Source of the DNA: Brevibacillus sp. SYP-B805
GTDB taxonomy: Bacteria > Bacillota > Bacilli > Brevibacillales > Brevibacillaceae
DNA: 64,000 bases
Reading direction: 5' to 3'
Assembly (NCBI RefSeq): GCF_011059135.1
Contig: NZ_JAALGD010000009.1
Location: 120,183-184,182 of the forward strand
A program made the translations under genes and the position numbers. Below, in pieces: positions 42,258 through 51,490 of this stretch (positions within the stretch are counted from its first letter, which is position 1; every line of letters starts with the position of its first letter). A model generated the notes under the pieces. That model saw nothing but the letters and a program-made list of their open reading frames with translations. It was not told the origin of the DNA and ran no database searches.

Positions 42258-44423
42258 ATGGATGGAAAGATGATGACCCGCACGATCGCCCGGGAACTGG
42301 GAATCAACCCGCAGCAGGTGGAACAGACGATCCACCTGCTGGACGAAGGCAATACCGTCCCGTTCATCGCCCGCTACCGGAAAGAGATGACCGGCCAGCT
42401 GGATGAAACGCAGATCCGCGAGATTGAGGAGCGGGTGCGCTATCTGCGCAATCTCGCGGTACGCAAGGAAGAAGTGCTGCGTTTGATTGAAGAGCAGGGA
42501 AAACTGACGGACGAGCTGAAGCAGGCGATCGAGCAGGCGGCCAGGCTGCAGGAAGTGGAGGATCTCTATCGTCCCTATCGGCAGAAGCGGCGCACCCGCG
42601 CCACGGTGGCCAAGGAAAAAGGCCTGGAGCCGCTGGCGCTCTGGCTGCTGTCCCTGCCGGCCAAGGGTGATCCGCAGACGGAGGCGGCACGCTATCTCGA
42701 TCCGGAAAAAGGAGTGGCGACAGCGGAAGAGGCGCTGCAGGGCGCGATGGACATCATCGCCGAGCAAATCTCCGACGAGCCGGAGTTTCGCAAATGGATT
42801 CGCGAGACGACCTACCAGAAAGGAACCATCACGAGCGAACAGAAGGAGGCCGAAGAAGACGGCAAAAACGTCTATCAGATGTATTATGCGTACAGCGAAC
42901 CGGTCAAAAAAGCGGCGCCGCACCGGGTGCTGGCCATGAACAGGGGCGAGAAAGAGGGCATCCTGAAGGTATCGATCGAAGCGCCGGTTCCCGAGATCAT
43001 CGCCTATCTCACCCGCAACGTGATCACGCAGGAGACGGTTGCCCGCGAGATCCTGGCAGCGGCGCTGGAGGACAGCTACAAACGGCTGATTGCCCCGTCG
43101 GTGGAGCGGGAAGTGCGCACGATGCTCACAGAGGCAGCGGAAGAAAGGGCGATTCACATTTTTGCCGAGAATCTGCGCAATCTGCTGCTGCAGCCGCCGG
43201 TCAAGGGAAAAGTGGTGCTGGGCGTCGACCCGGCTTACCGGACGGGCTGCAAGCTGGCGGTGGTCGATGAGACGGGCAAGCTGCTGCATGTCAGCGTGAT
43301 CTACCCGACGCCGCCGCAGAACAAGGTGGCGGAAGCGGCGGCTCACGTCAAGGAGCTGATCGCTGCATACGATGTTTCCCTGATCGCCATCGGCAACGGC
43401 ACCGCGTCGCGGGAGACCGAGCAATTTGTCGCCGATGTGCTGAAAGACGTGAAGAAGGAGATTTTCTACATCATCGTCAATGAGGCGGGGGCTTCGGTCT
43501 ACTCTGCTTCGGCGCTCGCCAAGGAAGAGTTTCCCGATCTGGACGTGGCCGAGCGCAGCGCGGTCTCCATCGCGCGCCGGCTGCAGGATCCGCTGGCGGA
43601 GCTGGTCAAGATCGATCCGAAATCGGTGGGCGTCGGGCAGTACCAGCACGATGTGTCGCAGACGCGGCTGGAAGAAAGCCTGCGGTTCGTCGTCGAGTCG
43701 GTGGTCAACCATGTGGGCGTTGATGTCAACACCGCCTCCCCTTCGCTCTTGCAGTATGTCTCCGGCGTGAACAGACAGGTGGCTCTCAACATCGTCAAAC
43801 GGCGGGAGGAAGAGGGGAAATTCACGGATCGCAGCCAACTGAAGAAAGTTCCCCGCCTCGGTGCCAAGACGTACGAGCAGTGCATCGGATTCTTGCGGAT
43901 CATGGACGGCGCCAATCCGCTGGATAAAACGCCGATCCATCCGGAATCGTACCCGGCCACCCATCAGTTGCTGGAGATGCTTGGCCTGGCACCGGCTGAC
44001 ATCGGTACGGACCGCTGCCGGGAACGCCTGCAAACGGTCAATGTCCCGGAGATGGCCCAGCGCCTCGGCGTGGGGGAACCGACGCTTGCGGACATCATCG
44101 AGAGCCTGCTGCGCCCCGGCCGCGACCCGCGCGACGAGCTGCCGAAGCCGCTGCTGCACAAGGATGTGCTGAAAATATCCGACCTGCGCAAAGGCATGAA
44201 GCTGCAGGGCACCGTGCGCAACGTCGTCGATTTTGGCGCGTTTGTCGATATCGGCTTGAAAAACGACGGGCTCGTCCACATTTCCCGTCTGCGCAAAGGG
44301 TTTGTCAAGCATCCGCTCGACGTCGTCTCCGTGGGCGATATCGTCGACGTCTGGGTGGTGGACATCGATGAACAGCGGCAGCGCGTCGGATTGACCATGA
44401 TCGAACCGGATGCGCAGGCGTAA
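42258..44423 (+). CDS. tex: Tex family RNA-binding protein
   Basis: A 721-residue Tex protein, implicated in transcription and nucleic-acid binding. In order: N-terminal helical Tex domain (NTVPFIARYRKEMTGQLDE), a YqgF/RuvC-like domain (~325-450; GVDPAYRTGCKLAVVD), a helix-hairpin-helix region (GVDVNTASPSLLQYVSG, KVPRLGAKTYEQC) and a C-terminal S1 domain (~645-718; GTVRNVVDFGAFVDIGLKNDGLVHIS). A CAGGGGGAT site precedes the ATG. tex next to cmpA and sprT matches other Bacilli. Confidence 0.95.
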   Translation: MDGKMMTRTIARELGINPQQVEQTIHLLDEGNTVPFIARYRKEMTGQLDETQIREIEERVRYLRNLAVRKEEVLRLIEEQGKLTDELKQAIEQAARLQEVEDLYRPYRQKRRTRATVAKEKGLEPLALWLLSLPAKGDPQTEAARYLDPEKGVATAEEALQGAMDIIAEQISDEPEFRKWIRETTYQKGTITSEQKEAEEDGKNVYQMYYAYSEPVKKAAPHRVLAMNRGEKEGILKVSIEAPVPEIIAYLTRNVITQETVAREILAAALEDSYKRLIAPSVEREVRTMLTEAAEERAIHIFAENLRNLLLQPPVKGKVVLGVDPAYRTGCKLAVVDETGKLLHVSVIYPTPPQNKVAEAAAHVKELIAAYDVSLIAIGNGTASRETEQFVADVLKDVKKEIFYIIVNEAGASVYSASALAKEEFPDLDVAERSAVSIARRLQDPLAELVKIDPKSVGVGQYQHDVSQTRLEESLRFVVESVVNHVGVDVNTASPSLLQYVSGVNRQVALNIVKRREEEGKFTDRSQLKKVPRLGAKTYEQCIGFLRIMDGANPLDKTPIHPESYPATHQLLEMLGLAPADIGTDRCRERLQTVNVPEMAQRLGVGEPTLADIIESLLRPGRDPRDELPKPLLHKDVLKISDLRKGMKLQGTVRNVVDFGAFVDIGLKNDGLVHISRLRKGFVKHPLDVVSVGDIVDVWVVDIDEQRQRVGLTMIEPDAQA

Positions 44424-44437
44424 GCGCGCATGACAAA

Positions 44438-44473
44438 GGCGGCCTCCCTATTCCTGAGGACGGCCGCCGTGTT
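44438..44473 (+). terminator. Terminator after tex, overlapping cmpA
   Basis: GGCGGCC pairs with GGCCGCC and is followed by GTGTTTTT. Most of it lies inside the 3' end of the convergent cmpA gene. Confidence 0.75.
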
Positions 44474-44573
44474 TTTCCAGATATAGAAACCAGCAGCTGT
44501 TCAACAAGCGAATCTGTCTCACATCCTTGCCAAAAAAGGCGCGTTGCAGCTGCCGGCGCATCCATTGTGGCAT
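44448..44573 (-). CDS. cmpA: Cortex morphogenetic protein CmpA
   Basis: A 41-residue peptide, MPQWMRRQLQRAFFGKDVRQ then IRLLNSCWFLYLEKHGG, matching the pattern I know for CmpA of Bacillus (MPxWLxxQMQRAFxxKDxxQIxLLNQCW). In B. subtilis CmpA targets SpoIVA and delays cortex formation until coat assembly is correct, through ClpXP. The minus-strand AGGAGGTG site eight bases upstream is near perfect. Its last codons overlap the tex terminator. Confidence 0.88.
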   Translation of the reverse strand: MPQWMRRQLQRAFFGKDVRQIRLLNSCWFLYLEKHGGRPQE

Positions 44574-44651
44574 AAAGGCACCTCCTGACTCCCTCTTTAG
44601 GCAGTGTATGCCCGAGAGAGGGAGTGGGTACCTGTCGCGCTTGGGCTGATT

Positions 44652-44987
44652 TTATTCCTCTTCCTGCAGAAACTCAAGCTGGGCCTGGAGGGCGCGGATC
44701 TCCGTCAGCAGGGAGATCAGCGGATACTCGGTCTCCTGCAGCCGGGCAAAATGCTGCTCCAGCCGGGTGACATAGGCCAAGCCGTCCTCGATGCGGCACG
44801 TGCCGTCGAGAACCTCCAAGTCGCTGCACTCGGCGATCACGGTTGGCAGCGCCGGACGGTCGGCGATGGTTAGCTTGCCGATTTCCTTGTGCAGCCGCTT
44901 GAGCAGGGCAACCAGCTGATACATATGAGAGGCGGGCATGGCGACGAAATACAGCCCGCCGGCTTCCGACAAAAGCAAGTAACGCAT
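44652..44987 (-). CDS. Small conserved protein of unknown function
   Basis: A 111-residue soluble protein beginning MRYLLLSEAGGLYFVAMPAS and rich in Leu and charged residues, with a probable coiled-coil tail (RLEQHFARLQETEYPLISLL then LQAQLEFLQEEE). The ATG at 44987 has GGAGG five bases upstream; the longer frame starting at 45035 has none. Similar small proteins near tex and sprT in other Bacilli carry misleading hydrolase or acyltransferase names; no catalytic motif is visible here. Confidence 0.65.
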   Translation of the reverse strand: MRYLLLSEAGGLYFVAMPASHMYQLVALLKRLHKEIGKLTIADRPALPTVIAECSDLEVLDGTCRIEDGLAYVTRLEQHFARLQETEYPLISLLTEIRALQAQLEFLQEEE

Positions 44988-45205
44988 GATATCCTCCGCG
45001 GGTGGCAAATGTTTCGCTCCAAGAGCGCATGACACGTCAAGTGTAGCTCATGTTTCTTGCGGAATTCAAGTGAAAGTCGAAAGAAGATGGATGGCGGCTG
45101 TCACGCTTACGGAAACGTTCCATGGCTGACCGGATGAAAAAAAGGAGTTCCCGGTCCCTCTGCGAAAAATAGAGAGGAACCCATGATGGAGAGGAAGTGG
45201 AGCGG

Positions 45206-45541
45206 ATGGATGCTTTTACGCTCGCGGAGTTGCTCACCAAACGTGAACAGACGGGGAAGCCGTACCATGAATTTTTGCGCGTGCCGGCGATGAGCGTCGG
45301 CGTCTATCATTTGGTGAAAGGTTCCGCCGATCCCCAACAGCCGCATTCGGAAGATGAGCTGTACTATGTCGTGCAGGGCAGGGCAGTCCTGCAGGTAGCA
45401 GACAAACAAATTCCGGTTGAACCGGGATCGATCGTCTATGTGGAAGCCCATGCCGAGCATCGTTTTCACAGCATCGAGGAAGATTTGACCGTACTCGTTT
45501 TCTTTGCGCCGGCAGAAAACAGTCAACGGAAGAAGGAGTAA
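45206..45541 (+). CDS. Cupin domain protein
   Basis: A 111-residue single-domain cupin. Motif 1 is PHSEDELYYVVQGRAVLQV (His and Glu metal ligands) and motif 2 is EPGSIVYVEAHAEHRF (His). It should bind a divalent metal; the substrate is unknown. ATG 45206 is taken because AGAGGAAG stands eight bases before it; GTG 45197 is an alternative adding three residues. The stop lies 6 nt before the SprT gene. Confidence 0.82.
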   Translation: MDAFTLAELLTKREQTGKPYHEFLRVPAMSVGVYHLVKGSADPQQPHSEDELYYVVQGRAVLQVADKQIPVEPGSIVYVEAHAEHRFHSIEEDLTVLVFFAPAENSQRKKE

Positions 45542-45547
45542 TGTTTC

Positions 45548-46012
45548 GTGACCGATCAGGAACTGCAAGCGCTGGTGGAAGCGGTGTCGCAAGCGTCGTT
45601 TGGCAAGCCGTTCCGGCATCAGGCCCGCTTTAACGCCCGCCTCCGGACGACGGGGGGACGCTACCTGCTGCAGTCGCATGACATTGAACTGAATCCCCGG
45701 CATTTGCAGGAGCATGGCGAAGAGGAACTGCTGGGCATCATCAAGCACGAGCTCTGCCATTATCATCTGCATCTGGAGAAGAAGGGGTATCGGCACGCGG
45801 ATCGCGACTTCAAGGAGCTGCTGCGCCGTGTGGGAGGCAGCCGCTACTGCCAAAGCGTCCGGACCGCCGGCAAACCCAGGCCGTACAAATACGAGCTGCT
45901 CTGCACCAGCTGCGGGATGCGCTATCTGCGGAAACGGAAGGTGAATCCGTCCCGTTACGTCTGCGGCCGATGCCGCGGCAGGCTGCGGCTGCGCCCGCTG
46001 ACACAGGGGTAG
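45548..46012 (+). CDS. sprT: SprT-like zinc metalloprotease-fold protein (YdcK type)
   Basis: A 154-residue SprT-family protein with the HExxH metal motif [12 protein letters not shown] (H67, E68, H71) and a C-terminal zinc ribbon ([13 protein letters not shown] ... CGRCRG). In Bacilli this gene (ydcK) lies near tex and cmpA, as here. The start is GTG 45548. The biological substrate is unknown. Confidence 0.9.
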   Translation: MTDQELQALVEAVSQASFGKPFRHQARFNARLRTTGGRYLLQSHDIELNPRHLQEHGEEELLGIIKHELCHYHLHLEKKGYRHADRDFKELLRRVGGSRYCQSVRTAGKPRPYKYELLCTSCGMRYLRKRKVNPSRYVCGRCRGRLRLRPLTQG

Positions 46013-46030
46013 GAAGCGCACGGCCGCCGG

Positions 46031-46059
46031 TTGCGCCCCGTATTTGCCAACGGTATAAT
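46031..46059 (+). promoter_or_regulatory. Sigma-A promoter of the thiL-tsa operon
   Basis: TTGCGC (46031) and TATAAT (46054), spacer 17. In the leader, GCGAGGC (46089) can pair with GCCTCGT (46110) followed by TTTC, a weak terminator-like hairpin. Confidence 0.7.
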
Positions 46060-46151
46060 GAATGAAAATCTGCGAAAGCGCGTCGCAAGCGAGGCAGGCC
46101 CATGGGCACGCCTCGTTTCGAACTGCTTGGAAGCAAAAGGAGCGGACAACG

Positions 46152-47150
46152 GTGCCACACGATGAATTCTCCCGCATTCGCCAATGGACCAGCCGATCGG
46201 CCGGCCAGGAAGGGGACGGCTTATCGGTCGGCATTGGAGATGATGCCGCCGTCTTCGCGGTTGCGGCGGGGAGAGAAGTGGTCGCCTGCTGCGATGCGAT
46301 GATCGAGACCGTTCATTTTTTGCGGGAGACCATGGAGCCGGCCGACATTGGCTACAAAGCACTGGTGAGCAATCTGAGCGACATCGCCGCGATGGGCGGC
46401 ATTCCGCGCTTTGCGCTGGTGACCATCGGGGTTTCCCCCCGATGGTCGGTGGAGGAGTGCAGCCGCATCTACGACGGGATCTATGAGGCGGCGGAACAGC
46501 ACGGGGTACGCATCATTGGCGGCGACACCGTCTCCACGCCCGATGCCCTGCATCTCTCCATCACCGTGCTGGGCGAGGTGGAACAGGGCAAAGCGCTCCG
46601 CAGATCCGGGGCTAGACCGGGGGATCTCGTCTTCGTCACGGGGCCGTTGGGAGGCGCCGCAGCGGGCCTCTCCCTGATGCTTGCCGATCGGGAGAAGATG
46701 GAGCAGTGGCCTGCGTTGGTCATGATGCATCGGCGGCCGGTCCCCCGTATCCGGGAAGGCCGGCTGCTGCTTGCGTCGTGCAGCCGGCCGGGCGCTCTCA
46801 ATGATGTCAGCGACGGCCTGGCATCCGAGCTTTGGGAGATTGCGGAAGCAAGCGGAGTGGCGGTGGCGGTGGACCCACGCCGCATTCCGATCGCCGAAGA
46901 GGTGAGACGGTACGCGGCTTCCGCCGGCAAGGACCCGCTGGCATGGGCGCTGTATGGCGGCGAGGATTATGAACTGGTCGGGACGGTGCCGGAGAAGGAT
47001 ATCGGGCGGCTGCAGCAGGTCTTTCAAGAGAACGGCTGCACGCTTGCGGTGATCGGCCGCGTCGAGGAAGGAGAGCAGGCGGTCTGGCTGGCCGACGGGA
47101 CGGTGCGGACGCCGCTGCCCAAGGGTGGCTATAACCATTTTTCACGCTAG
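46152..47150 (+). CDS. thiL: Thiamine-monophosphate kinase
   Basis: ThiL, 332 residues, phosphorylates thiamine monophosphate to the active cofactor. Visible motifs are [54 protein letters not shown] and [10 protein letters not shown]. The start is GTG 46152 with AAAGGAG nine bases upstream; upstream in-frame codons fall inside the leader hairpin. It heads the operon with the t6A genes, as is common in Bacilli. Confidence 0.93.
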   Translation: MPHDEFSRIRQWTSRSAGQEGDGLSVGIGDDAAVFAVAAGREVVACCDAMIETVHFLRETMEPADIGYKALVSNLSDIAAMGGIPRFALVTIGVSPRWSVEECSRIYDGIYEAAEQHGVRIIGGDTVSTPDALHLSITVLGEVEQGKALRRSGARPGDLVFVTGPLGGAAAGLSLMLADREKMEQWPALVMMHRRPVPRIREGRLLLASCSRPGALNDVSDGLASELWEIAEASGVAVAVDPRRIPIAEEVRRYAASAGKDPLAWALYGGEDYELVGTVPEKDIGRLQQVFQENGCTLAVIGRVEEGEQAVWLADGTVRTPLPKGGYNHFSR

Positions 47151-47176
47151 GAAGCAGTCTGTAGGAGATGGTCGTG

Positions 47177-47650
47177 ATGTCGAGATATCTTTGGACCCTG
47201 CACGGTGAGGAAGAGACCAGACGGCTGGGTGAGCGGCTGGCCGCCTTTCTCCAGCCGGGGGATGTCCTCGCCCTGGAAGGGGATCTGGGAGCGGGCAAAA
47301 CCACGTTTACCCAGGGATTGGCCCGGGGGTTGGGCGTCCGCGGGGTCGTAAACAGTCCCACGTTCACCCTGATCAAGGAATATGCGGGCAAGCTTCCGCT
47401 TTATCATATGGATGTTTACCGGGTGGGCGACGATGTGGCTTCCCTCGGCCTGGATGACTACCTGTTTGGCGAGGGGGTCTGCGTCGTGGAATGGGCGTCG
47501 CTCATCGAGCCGGTGCTGCCCCCGGAGCGGCTGACGATCACCTTGACCAAGGACGGGGAAGACAGCCGGATCTGCCGGATGGAGCCGGCGGGCAGGCGGT
47601 ACATAGAACTGTGTGAAAGGTTGGGGAACGATGCGCGTACTGGCGATTGA
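47177..47650 (+). CDS. tsaE: tRNA t6A synthesis ATPase TsaE
   Basis: TsaE, 157 residues, hydrolyses ATP and is needed with TsaB and TsaD to make threonylcarbamoyl-adenosine at position 37 of ANN-decoding tRNAs. Walker A is [15 protein letters not shown]; other marks are [18 protein letters not shown] and VVEWAS. ATG 47177 is preferred (AGGAG nine bases upstream); ATG 47168 and GTG 47174 are in frame. It overlaps tsaB by 20 nt. Confidence 0.93.
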   Translation: MSRYLWTLHGEEETRRLGERLAAFLQPGDVLALEGDLGAGKTTFTQGLARGLGVRGVVNSPTFTLIKEYAGKLPLYHMDVYRVGDDVASLGLDDYLFGEGVCVVEWASLIEPVLPPERLTITLTKDGEDSRICRMEPAGRRYIELCERLGNDARTGD

Positions 47651-48338
47651 TACGTCCAACCTGGTGCTGAGCGTGGCGGTTGTGGAAGAAGCGCGCGTAC
47701 TGGGCGAGATGATGACCAATCTGCAAAAAAACCACTCCGTCAGGCTGATGGACAGCATTTCCGGGCTGATGGATGAATTGAACCTGCTGCCGGATGAGCT
47801 GGCCGGGATCGCCGTCGCGCAGGGGCCGGGTTCGTATACGGGCGTGCGCATCGGGGTAGCAACGGCCAAAAGCATGGCGTGGGCGCTGGGCATTCCGGTC
47901 GTGGGCGTCTCCAGCCTGCAGGCGGTGGCGATGAATGCGGCCGGCTTTTCCGGCGGCATCGTGCCGATGTTTGACGCGCGGCGGGGGCAGGTGTACACGG
48001 GCGGCTACCGGACCCAGGAGGATGGTTCGGTCGCGCTTGCGCTGCCGGAGAGGATCGTCCTGCTGCGCGAGTGGCTGGATGCGCTCAGCGAAGAATGGGG
48101 GGATTCTCCGATGATGTTTTTGGGGGACGATGTGGCGATGCATCGCGATCTCATTGCGCAGCGCATGGGGCGGCGCGCCGTTTTTGCACCGGCCGCCTTC
48201 AACCATCCCCGGGCGGCCCACATCGGCTGGTTGGGGATCAGACGGCTGGCGGAAGCGGGCAGTCCGCACGACATGGTTCCGGAATATTTGCAGGTGGCCG
48301 AAGCGGAGGCCAAATGGCTGGCGAAGCAGAATGGATAA
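47631..48338 (+). CDS. tsaB: tRNA t6A synthesis protein TsaB
   Basis: TsaB, 235 residues, an ASKHA-fold partner and inactive paralogue of TsaD. The N-terminus [18 protein letters not shown] and the QGPGSYTGVRIGVATAKSMA motif are diagnostic, and the metal-binding His of TsaD is absent as expected. ATG 47631 follows a weak GGTTGGGG site and overlaps tsaE. Confidence 0.94.
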   Translation: MRVLAIDTSNLVLSVAVVEEARVLGEMMTNLQKNHSVRLMDSISGLMDELNLLPDELAGIAVAQGPGSYTGVRIGVATAKSMAWALGIPVVGVSSLQAVAMNAAGFSGGIVPMFDARRGQVYTGGYRTQEDGSVALALPERIVLLREWLDALSEEWGDSPMMFLGDDVAMHRDLIAQRMGRRAVFAPAAFNHPRAAHIGWLGIRRLAEAGSPHDMVPEYLQVAEAEAKWLAKQNG

Positions 48339-48351
48339 CAGAGGGAAAACG

Positions 48352-48822
48352 ATGGAAGAGCGGGAAAACGTGGAGTTTCGATTCATGACGCTGGATGACG
48401 TGGATGCGGTGGCACAGCTGGAGCAGCTCTCGTTTTCCACGCCATGGCCCCGGGATGCGTTTGTCAATGAACTGACGATCAACAAGCACGCCAGGTATGT
48501 GGTGGCCGAGATCGACGGCCGGGTGGTCGCCTATTGCGGGATGTGGGTGATCTGCGACGAAGCCCATATCACCAATATTGCCGTCCATCCCGATTACCGT
48601 GGAAGGAAGATCGGCGACCGGCTGATGCGGCAGATGATGGCGGTGGCCGTCCTGTTCGGGGGGAAGCGGATGACCCTGGAGGTGCGCCCCTCCAACCAGA
48701 CGGCCCGCAATCTGTACGCCAAGCTCGGGTTTGTCGAGGCGGGACGGCGAAAAAACTATTATCAGGATAATCAGGAAGACGCGATTATCATGTGGGTGAC
48801 ATTGCATGAAGAGACAGAATGA
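48352..48822 (+). CDS. rimI: Ribosomal protein S18-alanine N-acetyltransferase RimI
   Basis: A 156-residue GNAT enzyme with acetyl-CoA motif [20 protein letters not shown] and C-terminal [18 protein letters not shown]. RimI acetylates the N-terminus of ribosomal protein S18 in model species. ATG 48352 lies behind AGAGGG; an ATG at 48331 adds seven residues but overlaps tsaB. It overlaps tsaD by 17 nt. Confidence 0.9.
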   Translation: MEERENVEFRFMTLDDVDAVAQLEQLSFSTPWPRDAFVNELTINKHARYVVAEIDGRVVAYCGMWVICDEAHITNIAVHPDYRGRKIGDRLMRQMMAVAVLFGGKRMTLEVRPSNQTARNLYAKLGFVEAGRRKNYYQDNQEDAIIMWVTLHEETE

Positions 48823-49897
48823 GCCGCGCTACATCGAGCGCGTGCGGGAACACTACCGGCGCAGGCGGGAAGCGGGCAAGCCGGTCTTCATCCTGGGCGT
48901 GGAGACGAGCTGCGATGAGACATCGGCAGCCGTCATCCAGGACGGAACGCTCGTCCTGGCCAATGTGATTGCGTCCCAGGCGGAGGTGCACAAGCGCTTC
49001 GGCGGGGTGGTGCCGGAAGTGGCGTCGCGCCGCCATGTGGAGAACATTACCCTGACGATCGAGGAGGCGCTCGACAAGGCGGGCAAGACGCTGGAAGAGA
49101 TCGACGCGATCGCCGTAACCTACGGGCCGGGGCTTGTCGGGGCGCTGCTCGTCGGCGTGGCCGCAGCCAAGGCGATCTCGTTCGCGCGCGGGATACCGCT
49201 GATCGGGGTTCACCATATCGCCGGCCATATCTATGCCAATCGGCTCGTGACGGAAATGCGGTTCCCCCTGGTCGCGCTGGTGGTTTCCGGCGGCCATACG
49301 GAGCTGGTGCTGATGAAGGAGCACGGCAGCTATGAGATTCTGGGAGAAACGCGCGATGACGCGGCGGGGGAAGCCTACGACAAAGTGGCCCGCGCCTTGG
49401 GCCTGCCGTATCCGGGAGGTCCCCACATCGACCGGCTGGCGCATGAGGGGGAGGCCAATGTGCCGCTGCCGCGCGCCTGGCTGGAGCCGGATTCCTACGA
49501 TTTCAGCTTCAGCGGACTCAAGTCGGCCGTGCTCAATACGCTTCACAATGCCTCCCAGCGCGGAGAAACCATCGAGCCGGCCAATCTGGCGGCCAGCTTC
49601 CAGGCCTCCGTGGTGGAGGTGCTGGTGGAGAAAACGATTCGCGCCGCCAAAGCGCACGAAGCCAGACAGGTGCTGCTTGCCGGCGGAGTAGCGGCCAACC
49701 GCGGCCTGCGCGCGGCATTGACCGAACGCTGTGAACAGGAAGGGCTGGCCCTGGTCATTCCGCCGCTGTCGCTCTGTACGGATAATGCGGCGATGATCGC
49801 GGCAGCCGGCTACATCGATTACCTGAAAGGCAATTTTGCGGGCCTGGATTTGAACGGGATTGCCGGGCTGCCGCTCTCGGACAGGACGATGGATTGA
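48806..49897 (+). CDS. tsaD: tRNA N6-adenosine threonylcarbamoyltransferase TsaD
   Basis: TsaD, 363 residues, the catalytic subunit that transfers the threonylcarbamoyl group to A37. The metal ligands are in HHIAGH (H137, H141); [37 protein letters not shown] and [12 protein letters not shown] are family motifs. It has about 27 basic residues ([16 protein letters not shown]) before the usual N-terminus, although the start is fixed by coupling with rimI; the extension may be real or a later start may be used. Confidence 0.94.
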   Translation: MKRQNEPRYIERVREHYRRRREAGKPVFILGVETSCDETSAAVIQDGTLVLANVIASQAEVHKRFGGVVPEVASRRHVENITLTIEEALDKAGKTLEEIDAIAVTYGPGLVGALLVGVAAAKAISFARGIPLIGVHHIAGHIYANRLVTEMRFPLVALVVSGGHTELVLMKEHGSYEILGETRDDAAGEAYDKVARALGLPYPGGPHIDRLAHEGEANVPLPRAWLEPDSYDFSFSGLKSAVLNTLHNASQRGETIEPANLAASFQASVVEVLVEKTIRAAKAHEARQVLLAGGVAANRGLRAALTERCEQEGLALVIPPLSLCTDNAAMIAAAGYIDYLKGNFAGLDLNGIAGLPLSDRTMD

Positions 49898-50011
49898 CGT
49901 ATTGATGGAAAGAGAAACCGAAAAATCGGCGCTCCGGAAATGGGGGGAAGATGGAGATTCACAAGAAGCTGGGGGCGATGGATGTTGCCCCGGATCGCAT
50001 CGAGGGAGCTT

Positions 50012-50046
50012 GCCCGGATCATGCCTGTTGATCCGGGCCTTTTTTT
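50012..50046 (+). terminator. Rho-independent terminator after tsaD
   Basis: GCCCGGATCA pairs with TGATCCGGGC around TGCCTGT, followed by seven T. Confidence 0.92.
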
Positions 50047-50134
50047 GGTTGTTTGCTGTAACGTTTTCGCCGCAGCGGGCGTCATAGTTAGTGATAAAGT
50101 CCCAATCAAAACACGAAAGCAATGGAGGGTATGC

Positions 50135-51388
50135 ATGAAACAGTGGAAACGCTTCTTGACCGTGTTGTTTATGGCTGCGCTGGGACTCGCTCCGTTCAGT
50201 TCCATTCCGGCGGCGCAGGCCATTACCAAGGTAACGGTAAGTGCGGATGACGATACCGCCGGGAAAGAGACGGAATATACGGTGAAATTCAAGCTGGAGG
50301 AAGACTTCGACAAAGGAGACAGGATGTATATCACCTTTGACGATGCTTTCACGGTGGACGACCTGGATACGGACGATATCGAAGTAAATGGTGACGAACC
50401 GGACAAGGTAACCGTAGACGACAATGAAATCGCGATTAAAGTCGGCACGAAGTATAAAGATGGAGATACGCTGAAAGTCACCATCGACGGCATCACGAAC
50501 CCCAAAAAGGCCGGCAGCTATAAAATCTCGGTTGAAACGGACAACGATGATGACAGCGATTATGCAACCATCAAAATCAAAAGCAAGGACGACAGCGGCA
50601 GTCATGGCACCAAGAATGACGCATTTGACGTAACCCCGACTAATCCTTATGAGAAAGACTATTCCGGCTACGTGATCAAAAAGTTTGATCTTGATAGCAA
50701 AAGCGACGATCTGATCGAGGGAGAAAGCGTTGTCCTCACTTTCCCAAGCGGCACGACGCTGCCGAAGAACGGGACCGTCAATCGCAAAGATGTGAAAATA
50801 AACGGCTACACTGCGGAAAGCGTGTCGGTTTCCGGCAGCAAAATCACGGTGGGCATTCCCGAATATGCAGATGGTGACGATTATCTGCAGGTGGAGTTTT
50901 TCAAAGACTTTGGCATCCAGAACCCCAAAGCGGGAACAGCCTATACCATCACGGTGGAATACGACGGCTACAGCTACAAATCAAAAGCGTATGAGATCAA
51001 AGCCCCCGTCACGACCAACAATTTTCCGGTTTCGCTGTCCAACTCCAAAGCTGGCGCCCGCTCCAGCTATTCGTTCGATGTGAGGTTTGGCACGAACGAG
51101 ATCAAAGCAGGGAAACAGCTGAAGGTGGAGTTTCCGAGTGCCAGCATGATTCCCTCTTCCCTGAACAGAATGTACATTACCATTAATGGCAAGCAGGTAA
51201 AAAGCGTCAAGGTATCCGGAAAGACCGTCACCTTGACAGCGTCCAGCTCGCAGTCTGCTTCCAAAGCGGTGAAAGTGGTTTTTGCGTCCAACGCGAAGCT
51301 GACCAATCCGACAGCAGGCAGCTATCAATTGAAAGTGACCATGGACGGCAAGACGCTGACGTCCAAATCCTTCTCGATCACCAAGTAG
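50135..51388 (+). CDS. Secreted protein with three Ig-like repeats, unknown function
   Basis: A 417-residue exported protein with a signal peptide (MKQWKRFLTVLFM, cleavage near AAQAIT). The rest is three divergent repeats of about 115-125 residues (~30-155, ~160-295, ~300-417), each with the run of features 'extended strand - FP or F/TFD strand - V-x-G-x-x-I-x-V - GD-L-V - NPKAGSY or NPTAGSY - V-x-x-D'. The first repeat is strongly acidic, many Asp, and may bind calcium. A surface-layer, adhesin or matrix role is plausible but unproven. ATG 50135 follows ATGGAGGG. Confidence 0.75.
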   Translation: MKQWKRFLTVLFMAALGLAPFSSIPAAQAITKVTVSADDDTAGKETEYTVKFKLEEDFDKGDRMYITFDDAFTVDDLDTDDIEVNGDEPDKVTVDDNEIAIKVGTKYKDGDTLKVTIDGITNPKKAGSYKISVETDNDDDSDYATIKIKSKDDSGSHGTKNDAFDVTPTNPYEKDYSGYVIKKFDLDSKSDDLIEGESVVLTFPSGTTLPKNGTVNRKDVKINGYTAESVSVSGSKITVGIPEYADGDDYLQVEFFKDFGIQNPKAGTAYTITVEYDGYSYKSKAYEIKAPVTTNNFPVSLSNSKAGARSSYSFDVRFGTNEIKAGKQLKVEFPSASMIPSSLNRMYITINGKQVKSVKVSGKTVTLTASSSQSASKAVKVVFASNAKLTNPTAGSYQLKVTMDGKTLTSKSFSITK

Positions 51389-51405
51389 GAAGGAAACCCG
51401 CACAT

Positions 51406-51445
51406 TTGCCCTCCCCTCTGCCAGGCAGGCTGACGGGGAGGGCAA
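51406..51445 (+). terminator. Terminator-like hairpin after the secreted repeat protein
   Basis: TTGCCCTCCCC pairs with GGGGAGGGCAA over an 18-nt loop, followed by TGTTATTT. Confidence 0.7.
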
Positions 51446-51490
51446 TGTTATTTGGCCCTCTTGTCTTTGTACTGACGGCTGTCCAAGCCA

